A DNA stretch of 32,948 bases, from positions 1 through 32,948 of the forward strand of contig JADHZB010001626.1 of assembly GCA_015657535.1 (NCBI GenBank), read 5' to 3'. The DNA is from Nephromyces sp. MM_2019. Lineage: Eukaryota; Apicomplexa; Aconoidasida; Nephromycida. A program made the translations under genes and the position numbers. Below the pieces are notes generated by a model. It worked only from the letters and a program-made list of their open reading frames with translations, did no database searches and was not told where the DNA came from. Shown piece after piece: positions 23,091-32,948 of this stretch; within the stretch, counting starts at the first letter, position 1; each line of letters opens with the position of its first letter.

Positions 23091-23964
23091 GGTTACCAAT
23101 CTCTATTTTGTTTTTTGTTACAAACCCCAGGCCAGTATACTGCAGCCAATGGGGTATAATTATATACTATTGACGGGAAAAAAACGGCAGAAATCAACTC
23201 ATAAATCGACTCAAATCAGTATAAAATAAAGGGAAAAACCTTACAATCAATCCATCTTCTTAGAGTACTCTGTTCCACTTTTTTATAAATTGGCTCCAGG
23301 TACTTTATATTCGATATTAATTCATAGAAAAGAAACAGAGATTCTCAAAGAAACCGACATTTTCATACAGATATTTCTTAAAGAGATCTTTCTATCTCAT
23401 CGGAAATAAGCAGCAAAACAACAAAATCCTTCGCAACTCCCTCTCTACTTCCGCTATCGGTGCACTTGGATAGCAAAGGCAAGTGAGTCAAGCCAATTTA
23501 ATAAAAAAAATCAGCTTATTCACAGCTTCAATCGAAGCGAACATAAATGTATAACATGGGCTTAAGTGGTAACCTAGACATAATTAGTTCCCACAAAGCA
23601 ACGACACTCCCGCCTAAGTTGCGAGGTATATCTTCAGAGCCCGGAATCCCTTACACGAGTTAGAGGGACATGTTTATAAACCCATGCTGCGGCTCAAAAC
23701 TCAAACAATTAATTCGGAGCGAAAAATGCAATAGCAGGACATGTGATAGGCGAGGATAAGAAGATCGAGTATGGACTGAGGCTGCTAAAGAATGCGGATT
23801 GTGCATGACTCTATATACAGAGTTATGCACAGGGACAAGGCGAGTTACGATGAAGAGGAAGGGGATTGTAAGATGAAAAATTCAAAAAATCAATAACCTC
23901 TGCATTATGTCTGAGAGAGAGCCTGTAGAGATGTTTTTCATAGGCTTTTCAAATAGCAACAATG
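23068..23964 (-). other. Exon-like blocks of an unidentified minus-strand gene (weak)
   Basis: Several open blocks with splice-like borders: 23964-23898 (LLLFEKPMKNISTGSLSDIM, acceptor CTGCAG, donor AGAG|GTTATT); 23649-23574 (IPGSEDIPRNLGGSVVALWE, donor TCTAG|GTTACC); an open frame down to 23240 including YLEPIYKKVEQSTLRRWIDC; and 23139-23068 (YTGLGFVTKNKIEIGNLKSP, then stop). The phases of the first two do not match directly and three of the donors are weak (GTT). The last block overlaps the 3' end of the plus-strand gene model B. The translations look protein-like but match nothing I recognise. The remainder of 23091-24449 holds no other supportable feature except the hairpin at 24350. Confidence 0.22.
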
Positions 23965-24349
23965 CTGCAGAACGAACGTAGTCCGGTAAAGTTTGAACCA
24001 CGAATCATATATATAAAGACTAAAATAGTTGCGAACAAAGGCTAACTAAAAGTAGAGGTTGTATGTAGAAGTCCCAAAAAGCAAAAAAAACCTTTTGGAA
24101 AACACGCATTTTCCCATGAAAAATAGGTAATACAACGCTCAGAGAGCACAAACCACAGTAGTAGATACAGTAAGGGCAGAGTTTCGAAAAATAAGCATGT
24201 AAGCCAAAATTTACGAATTCAAGGTAAATAGAACAGAACACAGACTTAATTGCAGCACCCCAACAAATTAACCAACTTCAAGACAGGAACACTACTACAG
24301 ATGAACGAGAGAACACAAAAACATCATTCAGGAGCTATAAAGCATCAGC

Positions 24350-24394
24350 TTCCCGCACATTCACATTTTAAAAAGAAAAGTGAATGTGCGGGAA
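24350..24394. other. Perfect 15-bp inverted repeat (hairpin)
   Basis: Left arm 24350-24364 (TTCCCGCACATTCAC) and right arm 24380-24394 (GTGAATGTGCGGGAA) are exact reverse complements around a 15-base spacer. The spacer itself can extend the stem by four A-T pairs (TTTT with AAAA) after one bulged A. It lies about 55 bp beyond the stop of the minus-strand candidate gene ending at 24450, so it would fall in its 3' UTR. Confidence 0.95.
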
Positions 24395-24449
24395 ATGCCT
24401 ATGATGGTGTTCCTTGATGCTCCAAAGGCAAGAGGTTGAAAAAGCGCCC

Positions 24450-25233
24450 CTACAAACGAGCCGAAAGCTCTTTGATTAAGGCATTCCTTTGATAGCTACT
24501 GATGACTTCCTTCCTCACAGCGTTATCTAATACCTACAGCAATATTATTGGAAATTAAGAGTATCAAAGCAGCTGAAGGAATGCAGCTGCTTTGTTTAAG
24601 AGGAGGCAGCTATGTCGTGGTAGTCTGTTGAAGCTTTAAAAATTCAACTTTTCAAGTGGAAGTGCGTTCAGGAACTTATGTTTCACCCTATAAGCAGCAC
24701 TGTGTGTTGAAGCTCTAAACCTTCATCCTCTACGTGCAACACTGTGTGTCGAAAATTGTCGTTTCTTGAATTTTCCCCAAAAAGCTTCAAGAAAAATGCC
24801 TCGAGGCTCTAGCTATTAGCTTTAACCCCAATAAACCGTCTTTTCTTGGTAAGACACGCATGGTCAGCTTTCAAAAAAAGCATTTGCACACACACAATAT
24901 GCAAAAATTCATCGCCTTTTTCAGACAACATAGCTTCAAAGCAAACCCACTTAAAGAAAAAAACAAATTTCCCTATACATCACACCGGAGCGCGAATACG
25001 CTTGAAAGACCAGTATTGTAGCACAAAAAAAAAGAGAAATATACCTCTCGGAAAACCGCAGATTTCCCGAGCTCCAGCTTGTCTGAAGGTGTTAGCATCG
25101 TGGCCTGAAACCTGAAGAAGGGAAACAAGCTCGAGTCTTCGTTTAAAAAGCTTACATTGTGTCTCTCGTAGAGAACGTTTACAAAGAAAAGAGAGAAAAT
25201 TCGCCTATTAGCGGATGAAGCTTTAAGAATCAT
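24450..25233 (-). CDS. Possible 88-residue protein of unknown function, four exons
   Basis: Proposed exons: 25233-25156 (ATG start, donor CACAAT|GTAAGC), 25111-25045 (acceptor CTTCAG, donor GAGAG|GTATAT), 24933-24896 (acceptor TTTGAAG, donor CATATT|GTGTGT) and 24533-24450 (acceptor TGCTGTAG, stop TAG). Phases agree at every join (0, 1, 0). The product contains SSANRRIFSLFFVNVLYERH, VSGHDANTFRQAGAREICGF and VLDNAVRKEVISSYQRNALI, and ends KELSARL. The last three residues, ARL, resemble a type-1 peroxisomal targeting signal, which may be chance. The second exon is also open in another frame. The ATG is not certain because the frame continues a short way upstream (LRFLQL). No family was recognised. 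Confidence 0.35.
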
Positions 25234-25872
25234 AAGTTGGAGGAAGCGCAATTTTCTGAAAAATAGAGCGTCGGAGTAATAGCAAAATACAGAGCAAATG
25301 GCAGGCAAAAACCGCAGAAATGTGTGTGGAGGGAGATGGATAACAAAGAATCTTCAAAGGGATTATTTTAATGCTTGAACGAGCAGAAGAGAAAGATGAT
25401 GTGGTGTAGAACGCCAAACAAAAAAAAACGTGAGGAAGGCAAAGAAACAAAATCGACAGTTTATCAGCTGAAGTAATACATTTGCTCAAGTCTGTGCATT
25501 AATATATATGAAAATGAGAGCACACACGAGGTTGTGTGACGTGGAGAAGCGGGCACACACACGAGGTTTTATCACGTGAAAAGGGGAGCACACACATTTG
25601 CATGAATAGAAAACAGGCACAAACACACATCTGCATCAAATTAAAACAGGTACACAAACACACACAGATAAGTCAACGCACGTAAACGAATACATTCCTA
25701 TATATTAACATACTTGCAAATACACGAGCATCCAAATGCAAGCGTAAATGTATGTGTTTTCATGAACACACATGCACTCCCACAAAGCTGCCTGCAGTTG
25801 CACACACACGTGCATACGGAAAGGTGTACACACACAAAGCACCAAAACAGCATCAACACATAGAATTACTGC
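25234..25872. other. Spacer with CA-rich DNA between the small gene and the kinase stop
   Basis: From about 25490 to 25860 the plus strand is rich in CACACA words, and GAGCACACAC or GGGCACACAC with ACGAGGTT recurs at about 25525 and 25550. This is TG-rich on the strand of both flanking genes. It probably contains the 3' UTR of the kinase gene and the promoter of the 24450-25233 candidate. No exon was supported. Confidence 0.5.
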
Positions 25873-28800
25873 TCACTTGTGTGTTATTCGTATGCTACAA
25901 GGATGGATCAGCTGAGGTTCTCCATCTATCTGTAGAGGAGTGGCTTCTGGAATTTCCAAGGTGATTTCTCTTCCCTGGCAAACCCTCAGTGGCGCAGCCA
26001 AACCAACCTACAGCATAAGCAACGGAGAAAGAATTGTAAAAACTCATTGCACACACACGCACAGTAATCTCCAAAATCAGTAAGAGCAAAAAAAACACAC
26101 ACAGCTTTCCAACGTCAAAAAGAGCAAAATCACGTACACACACATTGAGAATGGCAATCAAATCAAAATCTTCACTTTATGCACTGCAATCACCTGCACT
26201 TGCCCTGCATGAAATAGATTTTTGAAGGCAACAACTTCAATTATCTGATCTCTCATCGACTGCTTCTTCCATCTGCTTCTAGAAGGGCTGAAGTTATTGC
26301 CAATTCTCCTCTTTGTAGAGAAACTACTAGTTAAGTTAGATTCAATGAATTCCTCAGTTGAACGAGCTTGAGAAATAGAGCAAAAAAAAAAGAAATGAAA
26401 CGTTAACCTTCTAATTGGAGGCAGAAATGAAGAAGAGAGTTGAAGCAGAAGAAAGATGAAGACAGCTGAAGAGGAGAATCCATCAAAAAACTCATAAATA
26501 AACAAGGGAAAAGCGGAAAAATAAAGCGATTATATAGTAAGTAATAAAGCCGAAATGATATTAAACGGCAAAGAATTGAAGATTACACACAATGGTGAGA
26601 CATTTGTGAATCCTATCGATTCGCTGCGGAATTTACTGGACTTTTTTCATAGGATATTTCGCTCACTGTAGTATTCTTCTAACTGCTCGGAAACTTTAGG
26701 CGCTGAATTCGATTGACTTGATAAAACAAGAGGAGGAAGAAGAAGAAGAAGAAAGAGATAATAAAAACGATGGGAAAAGGAAAGAGGAAAAGACATGCAG
26801 GAGGGAAAGGGGGGAAGCTGGTGAAGAGAAAGAGTTGAAGAATGGGAGAAGAGAAAGAACAAACAGGAGGAGGAAAGTGAGGGAGAAAAAAAAATAAAGA
26901 GAAGAAGGAGAAGGAGAGAAAGCCGAAAAAGAAATAGATGAGGAAGAAGACAAAGATGAGCAACAAGAGGAGAAATAAGAGAAAACAGAAGAATAGAAAG
27001 ATCAAGAAGAAGAAAAAGACGAGGAAGCACTAGCAAAAGCCGCAGAGAGGAGGAAGTGAGTGGTTAAAAACATCAAAGCCATCGAGAAGAAGCAGAAACC
27101 GAGAAAACGACGGAATCTGAACGAAGCTGCAGAAAGCTATGAAAAGCAAACTAAAACAAGCACTAGCGAAGAATATGAAGTAGCAAAAGACGTAAAGTTC
27201 AAATCCACGCACACAAAGTAGCAAGTAGCGCTATGTAGAAGACTTATGTAGGGCACACAAAGTAAGGCGGAGTAAGGAGCAAATATACGAGCATAAAATA
27301 AGGCAAATACATGAACTAAAAAAAACAATCCCCACACAGAGTACACAGTATGCTGAAGTATCCGACGCACACACGCCAGACACACGTTATTCCCAACTCT
27401 CCAACACAAATACACCAGACACACACGATGCTCAATTCTCCAACGCACTAACACACACTAACATACACAATTTTCAATACACACGCATTCTTACCTGAAA
27501 CACTGCATACCCTGGGTATCACCAAAGTTTAGGTGAGAAGCACGTGATTCAGGAGGTTGAAAACTGCTCATTGTGTGTAGAACCGACTTGGAGGTAACTG
27601 GGAAAGCAGGAAGGTTCCTCTGCCTCTGCACACACCCTTGCTTTGATCTTTCTCCTTCCTGTCGTCCGTCTGCTCTGCGATTTGCACCACCTTCTATTGC
27701 CAAAATTCCCTCCTCTTCTTCATCTTCTTCTGTATAGCAGTCGATTTTACCAGACCAGGAATAGCATCGCTTTGGAGATAAAAACTCAGCCTCTACAGGC
27801 TGCTTTCCTGATTGAATAATCTCGTTATCTCTCCATAGATTGACGCCACCTGGGGCGGTAGGTGGAGAGACGTGTGTGGCATGGTTATCCTTGTGTGAAC
27901 AGATGAGCACACATAGAAACCAGTAATGCAACTCACACATGTCGGTATACCAGAGGGTTGGGGCCTGGCAGACTTCCATTTATTGTTAGTAAGTACGTGT
28001 GTGTGTGATTCGTGTGTGAGCGGCGCATTCTGAGTGGTGTCAAGCGCTGGTGTATGTGGGCGTGAGTATTGGTGTGTGCATGAGGGTGAGAGTAGATGTG
28101 ACCGGCAGGTGTGAGTGTTATCATTGTGCGAGTAGTATGCTCGCTGCAATGTATGTATTTGGGATCTTCAATGTGTGTGGGTGTGAGCATATATGTAGTT
28201 CTGGGTGTGTGCGTGGCTCCAGCGTGTGTGTAGCTACTACTGCACAAATAGCTTTACTGTGTGCACAGTTGCTACTACCACTAACTTTTCACGTTAGAGG
28301 CAGTAGCAAAAGCTTTCTTGACGTGAAGCGAGGAATGCTTGAAGATACAAAGGAAGAAGAGTACACTGTCAGTCACACACACAGAGAAAAACAGCAGAGT
28401 AATGAAGATTCTCAGAAGATGCCTATATATCAGGCACCACTAGCAACTATACACAAATCCACACACATCTAGAGAGATAGATGCAAACATACACCCATAT
28501 ATACACACACACGCGGACTCACATGCGCGCTGGCATACACAAACACCCACACATGAAGACGACCCCAAACCCACAAATTCACACCCAGACACCCATACCC
28601 ACACATACACACACCCACACACACGCTGAAGATATCTACCAAAGCGCAACGCAAATTCAAAACCCCCTCACAAACTCATAAAAATACCTGCAAATGAGCT
28701 GATGTTGATGACGCAAATATCTTCAACCTGATCAGGCAGCTTCACCTCCTCTCCATCACACCAAACCCTCACACCCTTCAGACTTACACTTTGGTTGATG

Positions 28801-31800
28801 ATAAACTCACGAATGCCCACTTCTCCATACAAAAATTTGTTGCCAATCTGTAGCATATACACACACAGAGAAGTAGAAAGAGAGAGGGAGTACAGCACGG
28901 CAGAGAGAAACGCACAGAAAGAAGCACACACAGAAGCATACCCTTCAGCTCACCGATAAAGGCAGAGAACCAAAGAATACGCAAAAAAGCTGTGAATTCT
29001 TTGAACAAAAACCTCATTCTCTACAGAATGCCTTAAACCGCGAAAACGCCGCACACACACACACACACACACATAAAAACCAACAAACATTTGATGAATA
29101 TGCAGAGGTGAAAGATAAACATACAAAAACTCCACCCCATAAAAAGCTTTATTCAATAAGCACACACAGAATTATAGCAAGAAACATATATATACATCCA
29201 CACGCGCACACACACATATAAACATACAGACATGCTGACGCATACACATGCAGATGCACACACACACACACACACACGCACGCACTCACTCGACTCTGAA
29301 ACAACTCTGGATGAGCTTCCCTTAGCAGATGAAACTTCAAGGCGAGCTTCGCTAGTATTCCAACGTCTAGGTAGTTTTGAAAGGTAGTTATCATCTCCTT
29401 TCCATTCGAGTTTGTAGCTGTATAAGCAAGGGATCAAGAGACTACACACATATACACACTGGAAAAGTGTGTGTATGTACACCTGCCACACGACCAGTAT
29501 CCATGTACGCGAAGAAGCTTAGAGAGAGAGTACATGGAGGTATTGAAATTGATAGAAAAGTTAGATTCCAGACACAACACACAATAGAAAAAAGCGCAAA
29601 CAGAAGCAAATAAACAGTAGGATCTCAAATTCTAGGGCAGAGAATAAGCGAGACTTCGCGCACACAGAGAAACAAATAGAAGGGAAGATATCGTTATGCC
29701 GGGGGAGAAAGTAAGCGAGCTTTCGCACACACGTAGGAACACATGCAGATACATGATCGCAAACATACACACCTAACACACAGATATGAGCACGCATACT
29801 TCAACATACTGTAAGATAAACACGCGGTGATACACACACATAAACAAGCATGGATACACACATATAAACACGCATGCATACACACACACATGCCCCCAAA
29901 AAATAAATATAATTTGACCAACAATCAAGCTACACCATCGCATGATCAAAGCCTGAAGATATTGTGCATGTTGTGTGTGCGGATCTTCTGAGTGTGTGTG
30001 CAGGAATGCCAATATATCCATACGGCTGTGGATAGCTTCAAGTTAGGCTTGGTGGTTTTACCTCGCAGAACAAGGGGTCGGCATCGTACACACACAGTGC
30101 ACAACGCCTTGAAGTAGTTTAATGTATCTGCTGTGTGTGCGAGGTATGCGCACGTACAAGCAAAGGTGCTTGTGTAAGTGTAGGAGGGTACATACATGTG
30201 CGTGTACACGTGCACGAGTAGGAATAAATGTGCGTGAGCGAGGGTAAGAGTGTGAATACATATGTGTGTGCGAGTATCAGAGTGTACACACCGGTGGGGG
30301 ATGGTTTGGGTGCACCGACATATGTCTTGTGTGCGTAGTCCTACTTTCGTGCAAGCCCATTTTCTTTTCATGCGTTTTTCCTCTCTTTCTTGTGTGTGCC
30401 TAAGTGTTAGCTTAGTGTGTGTGATCTTTCAGAAGCTTTAGTGTCTCTACGATAGCTTCAATGCAGCAAAACACTCCATTAACCGTCTTTGAAACGCCCA
30501 GGAAAAAAAAAAACACCTACAGAGTGTATATACACTCATGCAGGACGAAATTTTGTGAGTGAAAACGGTGCTCAGTGCATCCATAGAGACAGTAAGAACT
30601 TGCAATACGTGTGCGTATATGCTATGGAGTGCTGCATGATATGCCCTAAGATCATGCATCCTTGTGATTTGTGTGTTAAATCTTCTGAGGAAGATGCTTA
30701 GCGTGTGCGAAAGAGAGGATATCGCCAACACTTTTTACTGTGTGCGTGCGTGTGATATGAAGAAGACATACCTTTTACCAGCCATACATCAAGTAGCGAT
30801 AGCTGAGCCCGGGATACTTGATATAAGTACTGCATACAAACAAAGCGCAAAAACAAAACACACACATACACACATAAAAATTCAAACACAAATCCAGGTA
30901 TATACACACACGTCTAGAAAGTCACATGCAACCGAGTGCAAAGCCAGATATACCAACATATGCACACACCTGTATGCGCCCACAAGCACACCCACAGCCA
31001 CATCTGCACACACACACAAAGCACAAAAACATACGAAAAAAACGCAAGTTAAGCTCATCACCCAAACACAAGGCTTGCTTCATACTAAGCGAAAAAACAC
31101 CATAAACTCCATGACAATCATCCTGTAGATAAACTTCACACACACACACCTGGCGAATATCCCCATTGAAGATAGTTCCCCAGCCAAACATCTGGCTGAG
31201 GTCGTTACCAGTGCCCAACGGTAGTATAGCCAATGGAACTGCATTCTCTTCATCGTACAAGTTGAAGAGCTCATTGATAACCCACCCAACAGTACCGTCA
31301 CCACCACACACAACCACCCTAATCTTCTTCGCTAGAATGAGAGGCTTAAACATCTCTAGAGCTCTCCTGGGGCCCTTTTCTCGCTTTATATCGACTACCT
31401 GGGGGGTTTAGGATGGGGATGGGGGGTGTTAGGGGAGTTTTGGGGGGTTGTAGGGGGTTTTTGGCAAGTCTTGAGGGGGGCTTGTTGGTTGGCTTGTGGG
31501 GAGGGTGTGGGGGGTGTGTAGAACGTGTATTGCAGGGCGTCTGGGGAGGATCTCAGCAGATTAGGGTGCGCACGGGTGAAGTACGTGCTTTGGGCTCATG
31601 GGGGGTATGTATCGATGCCTGTGCTACCACATGGTTGAAGGCGTACTACCAAGACATCATACAAGAATCAATAAGGTTATACATTCCTTTCATTGTGTGT
31701 GTGTGTGTGTGTGTGTTTATGTGTGAAAAAAACGAGATTGCAGCTGCTGGGCATGCACAGAAACAAGCAAATTAACACACACAAACAAGTTAGCGCACAA

Positions 31801-32948
31801 AAACAAACTCAAACACACATACACGCACATCTCCATACGCACACGCCATAGAACTACCTGGCTATCCAAAGGAAATACCAGCACACACATACTTAAAGAT
31901 CATACTGTGGTGGGTTTACGCACACAGTAATCTTAAATCTGCAGCTACATGGAGCAACACCTACAAGTGCACCGTAAATTTCAGAGACACACACTAAGAT
32001 TTGGCTGCGGGAGACTCTATTGTTTACACACTCGCTAGCTATGGCCGGGCATGATACTAGTAAGCATGCTATACACTAAAGTGTGTGTGTGGGTTTGACT
32101 AACCTGCAGAGGGTTGAGCAACGAAAGAAACTCGCGTTTAATGCTTGTGCCAGTCTGTCCTCCACTGGAAACACACACACACTCTCATCAAATACGTCTT
32201 CAGATTCACGTAGCTACACACACGCGGCAAAATACACGCGCAGCGATGCAGTAACACACACATTCAAGCAGTAATACACAATCATGAAACAACACACATA
32301 TGCTCACGTACACATTTATGCACTAAAATACTCAAATACAAGTACACACAGATTCATATAGTAAAACTCTCACCCAAATAGACCTATATACAGACACACA
32401 CACACACACACCATCATACACAGACCAACGCACCATACACACGCACACACCTATAATTATCCAGATACAACCAGCACACCAATCATCGCCCATATACATC
32501 CATATACCCACACACACCAACCCACCTCCACTCATCCACAACAACCCCCACACACACACACACACACCATCATACCCACACACACCATCATACCCACACA
32601 CACACACACCTCTTCACATTCACAAAAACCAACACAGGGTTAGAACCGGGGCCTCTTCCAATGAGTGTAGCCTTCTCAGAGATTGACCAGACATGTGCCT
32701 GCACGGGCATACGCTTCGCTACGCTATACATCTGCTTAAGAGACTTCTCTTCAGAGATCTCAGTTAGTGTGTGTGTGACCTCCTTATCTTCATCTTTAAG
32801 CCCTACATCTTCTTCTACTACTGGGGGTTCAAGCTTTCCTGCTCTCTCTTCGAATGCTAGTTCGTCTGCCTGAGGTTTTGGCATCTCCTTCTCTTCAAAG
32901 GAGTGGAAGATTTGGAGGGGGCTTGGGGTGGCTGTCTCTCTGAGGGGG
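25873..32948 (-). CDS. Diacylglycerol kinase, catalytic and accessory domains, 5' end outside window
   Basis: Exons in transcript order: from the window edge to 32610, then 32164-32104, 31398-31150, 30829-30772, 29417-29290, 28847-28688, 27849-27495, 26716-26667, 26366-26194, 26007-25873. Every join is in frame and rebuilds known motifs across introns: VLVFVNVK + SGGQTGT, the nucleotide-binding CGGDGTVGWV, LPLGTGNDLSQMFGWG, the accessory-domain block LKFHLLREAHPELFQSR + NKFLYG, INISSFAGGVNLW (Gly split by an intron), EVVAFKNLFHAGQVQ + VGLAAPLRV, and the end PLQIDGEPQLIHPCSIRITH with TGA at 25875-25873. At least 547 residues are visible. The enzyme phosphorylates diacylglycerol to phosphatidic acid; in Toxoplasma DGK1 this controls microneme secretion. 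About 170 residues, including an acidic run, are inserted after GGVNLW. No C1 domain is seen; it could lie upstream. The frame is open to the window edge, so the ATG at 32884 need not be the start. Confidence 0.95.
26727..27030. repeat. Polypurine/polypyrimidine tract in a kinase intron
   Basis: About 300 bp in which the plus strand is mostly A and G (GAGGAAGAAGAAGAAGAAGA at the start). It begins about 10 bp upstream of the acceptor of exon 26716-26667 in the transcript sense, where it is CU-rich. The Ser/Leu/Phe-rich frames over it are artefacts of the repeat. Confidence 0.9.
27990..28660. repeat. Opposed TG-rich and CA-rich blocks within one intron
   Basis: Within the kinase intron 28687-27850, the plus strand is TG-rich at about 27995-28230 and CA-rich at about 28370-28625. 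In the transcript (minus strand) the intron therefore starts GU-rich and ends CA-rich, and the two halves are partly complementary. Confidence 0.85.
29052..29277. repeat. Two (CA)n runs next to a kinase donor
   Basis: Pure (CA)n at 29052-29072 and 29256-29277, with more CA-rich DNA between. They lie just downstream (in transcript sense) of the exon 29417-29290, whose donor GTGAGTGAGTGC merges into the repeat. Confidence 0.9.
29700..31140. repeat. Mixed CA- and TG-rich blocks in kinase introns
   Basis: CA-rich on the plus strand at about 29725-29895, TG-rich at about 29965-30430, CA-rich again at about 30855-31025. The exon 30829-30772 sits between the last two. A near-perfect inverted repeat of the same type is at 29443-29480 (ACACATATACACAC, GTGTGTGTATGT). 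No coding block besides the exon was found here. Confidence 0.8.
31401..31550. other. G-rich tract on plus strand (C-rich in the transcript) before a kinase acceptor
   Basis: More than ten runs of four to six G in 150 bp on the plus strand, with spacers of a few bases (for example GGGGATGGGGGG at about 31415). In the kinase transcript this is a C-rich tract that ends exactly at the acceptor CCCCCCAG of the catalytic exon 31398-31150. It has the spacing expected of sequences able to form G-quadruplexes. Confidence 0.85.
31694..31716. repeat. (TG)n microsatellite in kinase intron
   Basis: Pure TG on the plus strand (CA in the transcript) in the intron 32103-31399. The neighbouring stretch 31770-31850 has the opposite CA skew. 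Confidence 0.9.
32165..32609. repeat. CA-rich intron of the kinase gene
   Basis: The intron between exons ending at 32610 and starting at 32164 is CA-rich throughout on the plus strand, with pure runs near 32395-32411, 32549-32568 and 32594-32609. In the transcript the donor AAGAG|GTGTGTGTGT is the first repeat unit itself. Confidence 0.9.

Noticed and set aside
26647..27036. Ser/Leu/Phe-rich frames of up to 129 codons on the minus strand
   Set aside because: They are translations of the polypyrimidine strand of an intron of the kinase gene.
28440..29491. Cys/Val/Gly-rich minus-strand frames around the CA repeats
   Set aside because: They run from real kinase exons into (GT)n; only the parts between splice sites are coding.
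1..32948. CRISPR array, insertion sequence or bacterial operon
   Set aside because: No regularly spaced identical repeats with unique spacers, no transposase-like frames and no closely packed long reading frames; the spliced genes show eukaryotic DNA.

Overview
This is eukaryotic nuclear DNA. The genes are cut into many short exons with GT...AG introns, the intergenic and intronic DNA is full of TG/CA microsatellites, and no ribosome-binding sites or operon-style packing are seen. Lineage is inferred from gene content. A minus-strand alveolin (inner membrane complex protein) gene at 5793-12244 points to an alveolate. A complete OHCU decarboxylase gene of the urate-degradation pathway at 17502-19343 is unexpected for the textbook Apicomplexa. 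It would fit a tunicate-associated apicomplexan such as Nephromyces or Cardiosporidium, or a chromerid-like relative. The sequence does not prove the species.

Layout. 1-1242 (+): 3' end of an unrecognised Ser/Arg-rich gene. 1243-4299: strand-polarised TG-rich DNA with a 25-bp tandem repeat. 4300-4544 (-): tentative 3' end of a small gene. 4545-5792: AT-rich, with three dispersed 41-bp repeats. 5793-12244 (-): eight exons of an alveolin, start not found. 12245-17501: 5.2 kb without a supportable gene. 17502-19343 (-): OHCU decarboxylase, three exons, start and stop both present. 20738-21162 (-): 5' exons of a signal-peptide protein. 21163-21499: probable divergent promoter. 21500-23090 (+): small gene with two competing exon models. 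23068-23964 (-): weak exon-like pieces. 24350-24394: perfect 15-bp hairpin. 24450-25233 (-): possible 88-residue protein. 25873-32948 (-): twelve exons of a diacylglycerol kinase whose 5' end lies outside the window.

The three identified genes do not form one pathway. Alveolin builds the pellicle. OHCU decarboxylase completes conversion of urate to S-allantoin. Diacylglycerol kinase makes phosphatidic acid, which in Toxoplasma controls microneme secretion. They are linked by shared intron style. Exon models for these three were built by hand: each junction keeps the reading frame and the joined protein matches family motifs across introns. The other gene models rest on splice signals and frame only and are given low confidence.

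The most notable non-coding structure is in the kinase gene. Several of its donor sites run straight into (GT)n, its introns carry both GT-rich and CA-rich tracts, one acceptor is preceded by a very C-rich stretch (G-rich on the plus strand), and one intron holds a 300-bp polypurine/polypyrimidine tract.
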